A DNA stretch of 64,000 bases. Source: G963665185 sp963665185. GTDB taxonomy: Bacteria > Desulfobacterota > Desulfovibrionia > Desulfovibrionales > Desulfovibrionaceae. The position numbers and the translations under genes are program-made. Below the pieces are notes generated by a model. The model made no database searches. It worked only from the letters and a program-made list of their open reading frames with translations, and was not told where the DNA came from. This document shows positions 12,368 through 20,939 of this stretch, one piece after another; the stretch's first letter is position 1, and each line of letters starts with the position of its first letter. Location of the stretch: assembly GCA_963665185.2 (NCBI GenBank), contig CAXXPO010000008.1, positions 183,711-247,710 on the forward strand. The letters run 5' to 3'.

Positions 12368-13162
12368 GGTGGTTCGCTGATGCCGGTCTTTGGCTGTTGT
12401 TGAGTTGTTGTACTTGTTGCGGAAGAAGGGAGCGGATTGTTTTTCAACATGCTGCAAATACAAATGCGGAGCTCCCTGCGAACCCCCGCACGCAGCAGCA
12501 GGATAGCTGAAAAGTTCTTTCCTGCCAAGCGCTTTGGCCGGGGCAGGATTGCCAAGGGCCAGGCGGCATGTGGACATATCGGCAAGTGGGTGCGGAAGTA
12601 TTTGCTTCGTGGCTGTGGAAAACGTCTTGTTGTTTCTCATGGATGTTGTTTGAAGATATTCGTGTGGCCGGAGTTTTTCGACTGGTCGTCTTTGCCAAAA
12701 AAAAATCAGGGCGTGGAATTCGGTGGATTCAGGAAAATACTGGTATGGCTGTCTGGTAAAAAACCGCTATATCAAAAATAATTGAAATAAAATATATTGT
12801 TGAAAAACCGTCTGCCTATGGTATGGGAAAAGGAACGCTGTGTGAACGGGCGGATTGATTGCAAAATGCAATCCGCCAGGATGCCCCTGAATGTTCGCGC
12901 CATCAGCTCTATAAAATTGAAAGGATGGGGCTGATACGCCAGGGGCGAAATTTTCAAGGCGGTGAGGCTGTCGGGCGGGCCTGCTTTTCCTACTGCATGG
13001 CGGGGCGCCTGTTTTGCTGATATGCAGGTGGAGATAAAAGGTGCGCAGTATCGTGTTCGCTCAGCCCGTTTGTGGAGCAGCCAACCGTGAATGCACCTTC
13101 CCGCAAAAAGAGGATACGTATTTTACGGACATCGTATCAGGGAATATCGAGGAGGAACAAAC
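12368..13162. other. Candidate replication origin region (oriC) between dnaA and hcyB
   Basis: The gap upstream of dnaA lies between oppositely directed gene blocks, as expected at an origin. A TGTGGAAAA (12614-12622) reads on the minus strand as TTTTCCACA and fits the relaxed DnaA-box consensus TTWTNCACA; another copy lies inside dnaA at 12224-12232. A strongly AT-rich run at about 12770-12810 could be the unwinding element. I do not see a dense cluster of perfect TTATCCACA boxes, so this call rests mainly on gene order. No gene other than the possible dnaA extension is supported here. Confidence 0.4.
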
Positions 13163-14338
13163 ATGTCTGGAGTCCATTCGGTCAATAAGACCATAGAGGA
13201 AATCAACGCCCGCATCCGTCAGGGCAAGGCCGTGGTGCTGAATGCCTCGGAAATGACCAAGCTGGTTCGGGAAAAGGGCAAGGTTGCGGCTGCCAAGGAA
13301 GTGGACGTGGTGACCACAGGGACTTTTTCCCCCATGTGCTCGTCCGGCCTGTTTTTCAATTTCGGCCAGCCCGAGCCTCCGGCCATCCGTGCCAACAACA
13401 TATGGCTGAACAATGTTCCGTCGTATGGCGGCGTGGCGGCCGCGGACGGATATATCGGAGCCACCCAGACCCAGGAAGGCGATCCGCTGAACAAAATCCA
13501 TCCGGGCAGGTTTTCCTATGGCGGCGGCCATGTCATCGAGGATCTGGCGGCCGGACGGGTGGTCAGATTCAGGGCGCAGGGATACGCCACGGACTGTTAC
13601 CCCCGCGAAAGACTGGAAAGGGACATCACCCTGGCCGACCTGCCCTATGCCCAGCTGGTCAACCCGCGCAACGCCTACCAGAATTACAACTGCGCCGTGA
13701 ACCTGACGAGCCGGACGAAATATACCTATCTCGGTCCGCTCAAGCCCAATATGCGCAATGCCAACTATGCCACATCCGGGGAGTTGAGCCCTCTGCTCAA
13801 TGATCCCTATTTCAGGACCATCGGCCTGGGCAGCAAGATATTCCTCGGCGGCGGAGTGGGGTATGTTCTGGGCGCGGGTTCGCAACACGTGACCAGGCCA
13901 AAGCGCAACGAGCGGGGCATCCCCCTGACCGCCTCGGGCACGCTGATGGTGCGCGGCGACCTCAAGCAGATGCAATCCAAATGGCTGCGCGGCTCCAGCA
14001 TTCTTGGCTACGGATGCAGCCTGATCGTGGGCCTGGGCATTCCCATTCCCGTGCTCAACGAGGAAATGGCCTGGTTCACGGGCGTGGGTAACTCGGACAT
14101 CCATGTCCCTGTGCGTGATTACGGTCATGACGCGCCCAACTGCATCAACAATGTCCTTGCCCAGCCCACGTTCGAGGAGCTGCGCTCCGGCGAGATAACG
14201 GTGAAGGGCGAGAAGGTCCAGTCCATACCGCTAACAAGCTGGGTGCTTTCCCTGGAGATTGCTGATACGCTCAAATCATGGATCGAGAGGGGAGACTTCC
14301 TGCTGACCGAACCGCAGGAGATAATAGAATCACGCTAG
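13163..14338 (+). CDS. Homocysteine biosynthesis protein (DUF39/HcyBio family)
   Basis: The product has 391 residues. Members of this family have been linked genetically, in methanogens and in Desulfovibrio, to making homocysteine from aspartate semialdehyde and sulfide instead of through homoserine acylation. Family-typical blocks include TTGTFSPMCSSG near the N-terminus, NNVPSYGGVAAADGYIGATQ, FLGGGVGYVLGAGSQH and YGCSLIVGLGIPIPVLNEEMA. Conserved cysteines sit in MCSSG, TDCYPRE and GYGCSL. The archaeal C-terminal CBS domains are absent. ATG 13163 follows a strong GGAGGA and is preferred to the upstream ATG at 13091. The 3' end overlaps the LarE-like gene, and a ferredoxin-like DUF362 gene follows, which suggests a sulfur-handling operon. 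Confidence 0.88.
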   Translation: MSGVHSVNKTIEEINARIRQGKAVVLNASEMTKLVREKGKVAAAKEVDVVTTGTFSPMCSSGLFFNFGQPEPPAIRANNIWLNNVPSYGGVAAADGYIGATQTQEGDPLNKIHPGRFSYGGGHVIEDLAAGRVVRFRAQGYATDCYPRERLERDITLADLPYAQLVNPRNAYQNYNCAVNLTSRTKYTYLGPLKPNMRNANYATSGELSPLLNDPYFRTIGLGSKIFLGGGVGYVLGAGSQHVTRPKRNERGIPLTASGTLMVRGDLKQMQSKWLRGSSILGYGCSLIVGLGIPIPVLNEEMAWFTGVGNSDIHVPVRDYGHDAPNCINNVLAQPTFEELRSGEITVKGEKVQSIPLTSWVLSLEIADTLKSWIERGDFLLTEPQEIIESR

Positions 14339-15153
14339 ATTCCGATGACAATTCCCAGGTCCGGGACAAGCTGAACATAGTCCGCGCTCTGTTGGACAGG
14401 CTTGGACCGGGCCTTGTCGCCGTTTCCGGAGGGCTGGACTCCCGGCTGCTCATCCATCTGGCATGGACCTGGAATTTCCCTGTGGAGGCTGTCCACATGG
14501 CCGGCCCCCAGTTTTCCCTCTACGAATCCGGCCCGGCCGTGGCCAGACTTTCCGCATACGGACGGGTCTTTCATACCGTCCGTATAAATCCAATGACCCA
14601 CCCCGGAGTGCGGCGCAACACCAGACGCCGTTGCTACCATTGCAAAAGGATTCTTTTTGAAAAGGCCCGTGAACTTGCCGGCGAAAAAAACATGCTTTGG
14701 GTGGGGGAGGGAAGCCATGCCGACGATCTCAGGGAATACCGGCCCGGCATGGTCGCGCTCAAGGAGCTGGGAGTCCACAGTCCGTTCGCCCTGGCCGGGC
14801 TTTCAAAGCCGGAGTTGCGCCACATCGCCCGCAGTGTGGGATTGGACGCTCCGGACCAGCCGTCCCGCGCCTGCCTGCTGACGCGTTTTCCCTACGGCCA
14901 CTTCATCCTTCCCCATTTGCTCGAGCCGCTTGCCCGGGCCGAGGAACAGCTTGCCAAGCTGGGGCTGGCCGATTTCCGCCTGCGGGTCCTGGAATCGGAC
15001 AGATTCATATTGCAGATCGGAAAGGATGAACTGGCAAATGCTGTCCTCAAAAAGGCCCAAATTGCCGGCATTATGAAGGAACACGGGTTTTCACCTTTTG
15101 ACCTGACCGCTTCCGACAAGGTAAGTGGATTTCACGACGCTGATAAACACTAA
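14278..15153 (+). CDS. LarE-like ATP-dependent sulfur transferase (PP-loop superfamily)
   Basis: The product has up to 291 residues. The N-terminal PP-loop is VAVSGGLDSRLLIH, and a CYHCK pair lies near residue 120. The C-terminal block PSRACLLTRFPYGHF corresponds to the LarE segment that carries the cysteine giving up its sulfur in some family members. LarE itself thiolates pyridine dinucleotide for the lactate racemase cofactor, but no larB, larC or racemase gene lies here. ATG 14278 overlaps hcyB by 61 bp and has no clear ribosome-binding site. No better ATG, GTG or TTG exists before the PP-loop, except a TTG that would leave almost no N-terminal region. The overlap suggests coupled expression, so I infer a role in sulfur transfer with the HcyB-like protein. 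Confidence 0.8.
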   Translation: MDREGRLPADRTAGDNRITLDSDDNSQVRDKLNIVRALLDRLGPGLVAVSGGLDSRLLIHLAWTWNFPVEAVHMAGPQFSLYESGPAVARLSAYGRVFHTVRINPMTHPGVRRNTRRRCYHCKRILFEKARELAGEKNMLWVGEGSHADDLREYRPGMVALKELGVHSPFALAGLSKPELRHIARSVGLDAPDQPSRACLLTRFPYGHFILPHLLEPLARAEEQLAKLGLADFRLRVLESDRFILQIGKDELANAVLKKAQIAGIMKEHGFSPFDLTASDKVSGFHDADKH

Positions 15154-15173
15154 AAAAACAGAACGGAAAGATC

Positions 15174-16283
15174 ATGGCATCGGAAGTTTTTCTTTGGGAA
15201 TTGCGGGCGTCCTTCAAGGCTCCGCCGGAAACGCGCATAAAAAAACTGCTCAAGAGTGCCGGGTTGTCGCAGGCAGTGGAAAACGGCGACCTGACCGCAG
15301 TGAAGATCCATTTCGGCGAAAAAGGCAATACCGGGTATATCAACCCCCAAAGCCTGCGGCCCATGATAGCTCTGCTGCGCAAGGCAGGGGCGAAGCCCTT
15401 TTTCACCGACACCTGCACCCTTTACGCAGGACAGCGCGGCGACGCCGTGGCCCATACCCTGCTGGCCGCGGACCATGGGTTTGATGCCAACCTTATCGGC
15501 GCGCCCTGCATCATGGGGGACGGACTGCGCGGAGAGTATGAAATAACCGTGCCCTGTGAAGGAAAATACCTGAAGCAGGCGCATCTGGCCGCAACCATCG
15601 ACGCGGCCGACGCAATGGTGGTTGTCAGCCATTTCAAGGGACACGCCGCCGCAGGCATGGGCGGGGCGCTCAAGAACGTGGCCATGGGGTGTGCCTCCCG
15701 CCGGGGGAAGATGCTTCAGCACAACATCTCCCTTCCCGTGCTCCACCCCAAGGCGTGCGCAGGTTGCGGTCTGTGCGTCCGGCTGTGCGGCTCAAAAGCC
15801 CTGTCCCTTGACCAGGAAAAGCGGATCACCCTGGATCCCGGTCTTTGCGTGCGTTGCGGCGCCTGCTTCCATGTCTGCGAAACACACGCCATCACCATTG
15901 ACTGGCGGCAAAGCGGAACGGAATTCTGCATGCGCCTTGTGGAACATGCCGCGGCTTTTCTCAAGCGCCGAAAAAAACCGGTTCTTTTCGTCAACGTCAT
16001 CCGGGACGTCACTCCCGAGTGCGACTGTGTTCCCTATTCCGACGCGCCCATCTGTCCGGATGTCGGCTTGGCCGCTTCCCTGGACCCGGTCGCCCTGGAC
16101 AAGGCCTGTCTGGATTTGGTCAACGCGGCCCAGCCCATGCATCCCAGCAAGCTTCCGCCGGACATCGCGCCGGGTGAAAACAAGTTCAAGGCCGTGCACC
16201 CCCACGTACCCGACGATTACGGTCTGGAACACGCCCAGGCTCTGGGTCTGGGCAGCCTGGACTACAGACTCGTCAAAATATGA
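15174..16283 (+). CDS. DUF362 domain protein with 2x[4Fe-4S] ferredoxin insert
   Basis: The product has 369 residues. The DUF362 N-terminal part contains KIHFGEKGNTGYINP and VVVSHFKGHAAAGMGGALKN. A two-cluster ferredoxin domain follows near residues 188-240, with CAGCGLCVRLC and CVRCGACFHVC. The C-terminal part of DUF362 contains CDCVPYSDAPICPDVG. The cellular role of DUF362 proteins is not established; the cluster cysteines point to electron transfer. It starts 20 bp after the LarE-like gene with GGAAAGA before the ATG, so it is probably the third gene of the hcyB operon. Homocysteine synthesis by DUF39 proteins is known to need a ferredoxin-like partner (a NIL-ferredoxin), and this protein could supply that function here. 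That is an inference. Confidence 0.87.
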   Translation: MASEVFLWELRASFKAPPETRIKKLLKSAGLSQAVENGDLTAVKIHFGEKGNTGYINPQSLRPMIALLRKAGAKPFFTDTCTLYAGQRGDAVAHTLLAADHGFDANLIGAPCIMGDGLRGEYEITVPCEGKYLKQAHLAATIDAADAMVVVSHFKGHAAAGMGGALKNVAMGCASRRGKMLQHNISLPVLHPKACAGCGLCVRLCGSKALSLDQEKRITLDPGLCVRCGACFHVCETHAITIDWRQSGTEFCMRLVEHAAAFLKRRKKPVLFVNVIRDVTPECDCVPYSDAPICPDVGLAASLDPVALDKACLDLVNAAQPMHPSKLPPDIAPGENKFKAVHPHVPDDYGLEHAQALGLGSLDYRLVKI

Positions 16284-16377
16284 ATCTGTTGAGTTGACGT
16301 GGCAAGCAAGTCCCGAATATGTTTGATTCCTGTTTTTTGTACAGATGTTCAAAACGGTGGACGATCCGGCAGGTTGC

Positions 16378-16797
16378 ATGAGCAAGGAACCCGATCTCAA
16401 ACTGTCCGTTGAAACGGATATCACCAAAGTTCCGGTTATTTTGGACATGGTTCAGGCCATGTTTTCCAAGCGTCCCGAATTCGCCAAGAAGCGCGATCTG
16501 CAGTTCACCATTGAATTGGTCGTTGCCGAAGCCTGTACCAATGTCATCCGCCATGCCTACCCTCCGGGGGAAACCGGTGCGCTGGAATTGGAAATAGACA
16601 TCAGCGACACCGCCATATCCATTGAAGTGGGCGATTACGGAAAAAGCTTCGATCCTTCCAGCCTGCCCGAGCCCGACCCGGAAAACCCGAAGACCGGCGG
16701 CTACGGCGTGTTCATCATAAAAAACAGCATGGATACCTTCCGCTACGAAAGCGTCGACGGCCGCAATGCGTTGAAGCTGAGCAAAATGCTGGCATAG
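16378..16797 (+). CDS. RsbW-like serine kinase / anti-sigma factor
   Basis: A 139-residue stand-alone GHKL ATPase of the RsbW/SpoIIAB type. The N box is VVAEACTNVIRHAYP, the G1 box VGDYGKSFDP and the G2 box TGGYGVFIIKNSMD. Such proteins phosphorylate a STAS-domain antagonist and may sequester a sigma factor. The likely start is ATG 16378, preceded by CAGG; an in-frame ATG at 16345 lacks any ribosome-binding site. No STAS gene is adjacent, but one with the phosphorylatable serine is present at 42515, so the two could be partners. It sits 94 bp after the DUF362 gene and may be co-transcribed with it. Confidence 0.85.
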   Translation: MSKEPDLKLSVETDITKVPVILDMVQAMFSKRPEFAKKRDLQFTIELVVAEACTNVIRHAYPPGETGALELEIDISDTAISIEVGDYGKSFDPSSLPEPDPENPKTGGYGVFIIKNSMDTFRYESVDGRNALKLSKMLA

Positions 16798-16885
16798 AGG
16801 GTATGGGCGCAAGGGGATGCCGCTTCCCTGAATCCCCGCCGGGAGGCAGAGGCCTTCCGGACCTTCGGATTTTTTGAACGGCCAT

Positions 16886-16952
16886 CCGCGGAACGAATTT
16901 CGGCCCGACGAGCGAGCACAGCTTGCTTTTCGGGCCGAAATTCGTTCCGCGG
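16886..16952. repeat. Long intergenic hairpin (dispersed repeat family, copy 1)
   Basis: Positions 16886-16908 are a perfect 23-bp inverted match to 16930-16952. Pairing continues inward with mismatches (16909-16917 against 16921-16929) to a three-base loop, giving a stem of 32 bp. The right side is followed by GGGGGGATCATCCCCCC (16965-16981). The same design, including an inner GCTTGCTTTT, recurs at 46750-46810. The right flank recurs in decayed form near 60583-60670. It fills the gap between the RsbW-like gene and the HEAT-repeat gene, which otherwise holds no gene. Confidence 0.75.
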
Positions 16953-17062
16953 CGTGCGGGGGCCGGGGGGATCATCCCCCCTGACCGCCAAAGGCATTCC
17001 CGTCCTTTCCCTTGCCATATCAGGAAAAAATCCTAACTATATACGAAATCCTGGAGGGAATC

Positions 17063-17806
17063 ATGGCCTCGTTTCGAAGAACCAAGCATTTTGTGGAAAA
17101 CGTGTTGAAGTCCGCGTCCTGGCAGGAGCGGCTGGCCGAGTTGGATGCATATCCTCCCAAGAAGCTGGTGGGTTCGCTGTTTTCCATGCTGCTCAATCCC
17201 GACCCGCTTGTTTCCTGGCGGGCCGTGGCAGCCTTTGGCCGGGTCGTGGACCGCATGGCCGCAGAGCGGTTTGAGGATGCGCGTATTGTGATGCGTCAGC
17301 TTATCTGGCGGATGAACGAGGAATCCGGGAATATCGGTTGGGGCATAGGCGAGGTCTGGGGAGAGATAATGGCTGTGAACGAGCGTCTGGCCAACGAGTA
17401 CCATACCATCCTGCTTTCCTACGTGCAGGAGTACGAGGGCATTTGCCACGGAAATTTTCTGGACCATCCGCCGCTCAGATGGGGTGTGCTCTGGGGACTC
17501 GGGCGGCTGTCGCAGGAGAGGCCCGGACTTTTGGAAAAGGGGTTGAAGGATCTGGAGGAGGTCATCAATCCTGCCAAGGCCATGGAGGGCAAGGAAGGGA
17601 CTTACCAGGGGCTGGAGTGTCACGACGCCCAGGCAAGGGGTCTGGCCTGCTGGGCGCTTGGCAACATCGGGGCCAGGAGATCACTTGAACCCCTTGGCCG
17701 GATTTCGGACGACAGGGGCGGGGTGCGTCTGTTCCGCAATGGATGCATGGAGGCGACCACGGTGGGCGAACTCGCCCGGGAGGCCATGGGGAAGATTGGC
17801 GCATGA
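17063..17806 (+). CDS. HEAT-repeat-like conserved protein (DVU0298-type)
   Basis: A 247-residue all-helical protein starting at ATG 17063, ten bases after a GGAGGG. Helical pairs resemble HEAT or PBS-lyase repeats, for example LVSWRAVAAFGRVVDRMA near 54-71, LRWGVLWGLGRLS near 142-154, and ARGLACWALGNIGARRSLEPL near 195-215. Conserved histidines and cysteines occur in YEGICHGNF and GLECHDAQARG. It resembles a family of uncharacterised proteins typical of Desulfovibrio (I recall DVU0298). No enzymatic motif is seen, so a scaffold role is more likely than catalysis. An intrinsic terminator at 17891 separates it from the dsr genes. Confidence 0.75.
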   Translation: MASFRRTKHFVENVLKSASWQERLAELDAYPPKKLVGSLFSMLLNPDPLVSWRAVAAFGRVVDRMAAERFEDARIVMRQLIWRMNEESGNIGWGIGEVWGEIMAVNERLANEYHTILLSYVQEYEGICHGNFLDHPPLRWGVLWGLGRLSQERPGLLEKGLKDLEEVINPAKAMEGKEGTYQGLECHDAQARGLACWALGNIGARRSLEPLGRISDDRGGVRLFRNGCMEATTVGELAREAMGKIGA

Positions 17807-17890
17807 CTTGTGGATTTGTCCATGGGGTGAATCCTGCGCCTGGGAAGAAGTTGTCGCGATCCGCGTATCCCCGCTATATCAAGATGTCCG

Positions 17891-17913
17891 GCCCGGATTT
17901 TCCGGGCTTTTTT
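17891..17913 (+). terminator. Intrinsic terminator after the HEAT-repeat gene
   Basis: GCCCGGA and TCCGGGC form a 7-bp GC-rich stem with a TTT loop, followed immediately by six T residues (17908-17913). It lies 85 bp after the stop codon. Confidence 0.85.
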
Positions 17914-18354
17914 CATGGTAATGACGGTCATTTGCAACGTGTCCGGACAAACCTGTGGAAATTGCCACAAATGCCTTACCGACCTTGAATTTTCAAAGCA
18001 ATTAGTTTAAGCCTCCTACCATAGAGCAACCATCGCAAAAGAAAACCGGGTGGACCAGATATGGAATTTATATCTGGATGGGTTTGATTATACCGTGCAA
18101 GCATGGCGTAGCGGGGGACTCAAAGCTGTTTGAAGTTGACAAAACATGCATTTGTTTCTAGCACGAGGGTTGGCTTGTTCATTTTTGAACGAGCGTAACA
18201 CTCAATTACCGCCAATCGCAATTCCCGTGGACTGTAGGACGGATGCCCTGCCCGCACTCGGTTTTTCAAGTGTGTGTAGGGTTTTACATACACTCAATGC
18301 GTAAGCTGAAAGGGATACAATCCTTAACATCAGAAACGACGGAGGTAATGGACA
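17914..18354 (+). promoter_or_regulatory. Regulatory leader region upstream of dsrA
   Basis: No gene is supported in this stretch of about 440 bp. An inverted repeat CCAGATAT/ATATCTGG lies at 18055-18077 with a 7-bp centre. A candidate sigma-70 promoter has TTGACA at 18136-18141 and, after 17 bp, a weak TAGCAC at 18159-18164. An imperfect dyad AGTGTGTA...ACATACACT lies around 18270-18293, close to the gene. GGAGG precedes dsrA ATG 18355. The long leader and two dyads suggest controlled expression, but no known operator (HcpR, Rex) is matched convincingly. Confidence 0.4.
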
Positions 18355-19668
18355 ATGGCGAAACATGCGACCCCGAAGCTCGACGAGCTGTGTTCGGGAC
18401 CTTGGCCGAGCTTTGTTGACGACATCAAGCAGGAAGCCAAACACCGCAAAGAGAACCCCAACAATGTTGAGTACCAGATTCCCGTTGATGTCTGCGAAGA
18501 CCTCCTCGGCGTTCTGGAACTTTCCTTCACCGACGGTGAAACCCACTGGAAGCACGGCGGCATCGTCGGCGTGTTCGGTTACGGCGGCGGCGTTATCGGC
18601 CGTTACTGTGACAGCCCCGAGCAGTTTCCCGCTGTGGCCCACTTCCACACCATGCGTGTTGCTCAGCCCAACGGCAAATACTACAGCACCGATTTCCTGC
18701 GCCAGCTGATGGACCTGTGGGATTTCCGCGGTTCCGGCCTGACCAACATGCACGGTTCCACCGGCGACATCGTGTTGCTGGGTACCACCACTCCCCAGCT
18801 CGAAGAAATTTTCTTTGAACTGACCCACAAATTGGACGTCGACCTTGGTGGTTCCGGCTCCAACCTGCGTACCCCCGCCTGCTGCCTCGGCGAATCCCGC
18901 TGTGAGTACGCCTGCTACAACACTCAGGAAGCCTGCTACAACCTGACCATGGAATATCAGGACGAACTCCACCGTCCCGCATTCCCCTACAAGTTCAAGT
19001 TCAAGTTCGACGGCTGCCCCAACGGTTGCGTTGCCTCCATCGCCCGTTCCGACATGTCCTTCATCGGCACATGGAAGGACGACATCAAGATCGACCAGGA
19101 AGCCGTGAAAGCCTATGTCGGCGGCGAATTCGCCCCCAACGCCGGCGCCCACTCCGGTCGTGACTGGGGCGCTTTCGACATCCAGAAGGAAGTTGTCGCG
19201 CTGTGCCCCTCCAAGTGCATCAGCTATGATGGTTCCAAGCTGTCCATCAACAACAAGGAATGCGTGCGCTGCATGCATTGCATCAACACCATGCCCCGCG
19301 CTCTGCACATCGGCGACGAACGCGGCCTGAGCATCCTCTGCGGTGCCAAGGCTCCCATTCTCGACGGCGCACAAATGGCTTCCCTGCTCGTGCCTTTCAT
19401 CAAGGCCGAAGGCGACTTCGACGAGCTCAAGGAAGTTGTGGAAAATATCTGGGATTGGTGGATGGAAGAAGGCAAGAACCGCGAACGTCTCGGCGAAACA
19501 ATGAAACGCCTTGGCTTCCAGAAGCTGCTCGAAGTCACCGGTATCGACGCTGATCCGCGCCATGTCCAGCATCCCCGTGAGAACCCCTACATCTTCTGGA
19601 AGGAAGATGAAGTTCCCGGCGGCTGGGATCGCGACATCTCCGAATACCGTAAACGGCACTCCCTGTAG
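18355..19668 (+). CDS. dsrA: Dissimilatory sulfite reductase alpha subunit
   Basis: DsrAB reduces sulfite with siroheme and [4Fe-4S] clusters in the last stage of sulfate respiration, in the cytoplasm. The product has 437 residues, matching D. vulgaris DsrA. Siroheme-cluster ligands are visible in CCLGESRCEYAC and FDGCPNGC. The inserted ferredoxin domain has CPSKC and CVRCMHC (residues about 284-312). It is the first gene of the dsrABD group, with a GGAGG before ATG 18355 and dsrB 51 bp downstream. It is the strongest single indicator that this organism respires sulfate or sulfite. The reductive (not oxidative) type is inferred from the neighbouring dsrD, which sulfur oxidisers lack. Confidence 0.98.
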   Translation: MAKHATPKLDELCSGPWPSFVDDIKQEAKHRKENPNNVEYQIPVDVCEDLLGVLELSFTDGETHWKHGGIVGVFGYGGGVIGRYCDSPEQFPAVAHFHTMRVAQPNGKYYSTDFLRQLMDLWDFRGSGLTNMHGSTGDIVLLGTTTPQLEEIFFELTHKLDVDLGGSGSNLRTPACCLGESRCEYACYNTQEACYNLTMEYQDELHRPAFPYKFKFKFDGCPNGCVASIARSDMSFIGTWKDDIKIDQEAVKAYVGGEFAPNAGAHSGRDWGAFDIQKEVVALCPSKCISYDGSKLSINNKECVRCMHCINTMPRALHIGDERGLSILCGAKAPILDGAQMASLLVPFIKAEGDFDELKEVVENIWDWWMEEGKNRERLGETMKRLGFQKLLEVTGIDADPRHVQHPRENPYIFWKEDEVPGGWDRDISEYRKRHSL

Positions 19669-19719
19669 TCGAGATCAACGCAACAAAAAACTGCCCAACA
19701 TTACGGGAGGATATAAACC

Positions 19720-20865
19720 ATGGCATTTATCTCTGCTGGATACAATCCCGCCAAACCCATGGAGAACCGGATTTCCGATATCGGGCCCAAGAAATACGAC
19801 CAGTTTCTTCCCCCGGTCATCAAGGAAAACTTCGGCAAATGGAAATATCACGAAATCGTGGAACCCGGCATTCTGCTGCACGTGGCTGAAAGCGGCGCGG
19901 AAGTGTACACCATCCGTTGCGCCACCGCCCGTCTGATGTCCGTTTCCCTGGTTCGCGAAGTCATTGAAATCGCCGACAAGCATTGCGGCGGCTTTCTGCG
20001 CTTCACCACCCGGAACAACATCGAATTCATGGTCGACAGCAAGGACAAGGTCGAACCCCTCAAGGCCGACCTGCTTTCCCGCAAGTTCGAAGGCGGCTCC
20101 TTCAAGTTCCCCATCGGCGGAACCGGCGCCTCCATTACCAACATCGTGCACACCCAGGGTTGGATTCACTGCCATACGCCCGCCACGGACGCCTCCGGCA
20201 CTGTCAAGGCCGTTATGGACGTGCTCTTCGACCACTTCGGCAAAATGGATCTGCCAGCTCCCCTGCGCGTGTCCATGGCTTGCTGCCTGAACATGTGCGG
20301 AGCCGTGCACTGCTCGGACATCGCGTTCCTGGGCATTCACCGCAAGCCGCCCATGAAGGACCACGCTGTTCTGGACAACCTGTGCGAAATCCCCCTGGCC
20401 GTCGCAGCCTGCCCCACCGCCGCCATCCGTCCGACCAAGGTCGAACTTGACGGCAAGAAGCTGAACTCCGTGGCCATCAAGGACGAGCGCTGCATGTTCT
20501 GCGGCAACTGCTACACCATGTGTCCCGCCCTGCCTCTGTCCGACGGCGAAGGCGACGGCCTGGCCATCATGGTTGGCGGCAAGCTGTCCAACCGCATCAG
20601 CCAGCCCAAGTTCTCCAAGGTCGTTGTGGCATTCGTGCCCAACGAGCCGCCCCGCTGGCCGACACTGACCGCGACCATCAAGAAGATTGTGGACGCCTAT
20701 GCTGCGGGCGCAAACAAGTATGAACGCCTTGGCGACTGGGCCGAGCGCATCGGTTGGGAACGCTTCTTTGAAGTGTGCGACATTCCCTTTACGCCGCACC
20801 TCATCGACGACTTCCGCGATCCGGCTTACTACTCCTGGCGCCAGACCACCCAGTTCAAGTGGTAG
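19720..20865 (+). CDS. dsrB: Dissimilatory sulfite reductase beta subunit
   Basis: DsrB carries the catalytically active siroheme of the alpha2-beta2 enzyme. The product has 381 residues, the normal length. Cluster and siroheme residues lie in SMACCLNMCGAVHCSD near residues 185-200, and the ferredoxin domain in AACPTA plus CMFCGNCYTMCPALP (about 258-272). A GGGAGG precedes ATG 19720. It is followed by a strong hairpin and then dsrD. Confidence 0.98.
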   Translation: MAFISAGYNPAKPMENRISDIGPKKYDQFLPPVIKENFGKWKYHEIVEPGILLHVAESGAEVYTIRCATARLMSVSLVREVIEIADKHCGGFLRFTTRNNIEFMVDSKDKVEPLKADLLSRKFEGGSFKFPIGGTGASITNIVHTQGWIHCHTPATDASGTVKAVMDVLFDHFGKMDLPAPLRVSMACCLNMCGAVHCSDIAFLGIHRKPPMKDHAVLDNLCEIPLAVAACPTAAIRPTKVELDGKKLNSVAIKDERCMFCGNCYTMCPALPLSDGEGDGLAIMVGGKLSNRISQPKFSKVVVAFVPNEPPRWPTLTATIKKIVDAYAAGANKYERLGDWAERIGWERFFEVCDIPFTPHLIDDFRDPAYYSWRQTTQFKW

Positions 20866-20886
20866 TCCGGGCCTGATTGACTTCCA

Positions 20887-20912
20887 GGGCGCGGTCCGCA
20901 AGGACCGCGCCC
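20887..20912 (+). terminator. 11-bp GC hairpin between dsrB and dsrD, without T-tract
   Basis: GGGCGCGGTCC (20887-20897) pairs perfectly with GGACCGCGCCC (20902-20912) around a GCAA tetraloop. No T-run follows and dsrD begins 27 bp later. It is more likely an mRNA stability or processing element, or a partial attenuator, than a full stop. Confidence 0.6.
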
Positions 20913-20939
20913 ATCATATCAAACCAAGGGGTTCGCGTT

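Noticed and set aside
12368..12640. An N-terminal extension of DnaA starting at ATG 12640
   Set aside because: The extra residues are low-complexity, contain a DnaA-box-like site, and put the start far from domain I. The frame is probably open by chance, though it cannot be excluded.
14278..15153. Assigning the PP-loop gene to lactate racemase maturation (larE proper)
   Set aside because: No larA, larB or larC is nearby, and the overlap with the HcyB-like gene points to sulfur assimilation. The family assignment is kept and the specific pathway rejected.
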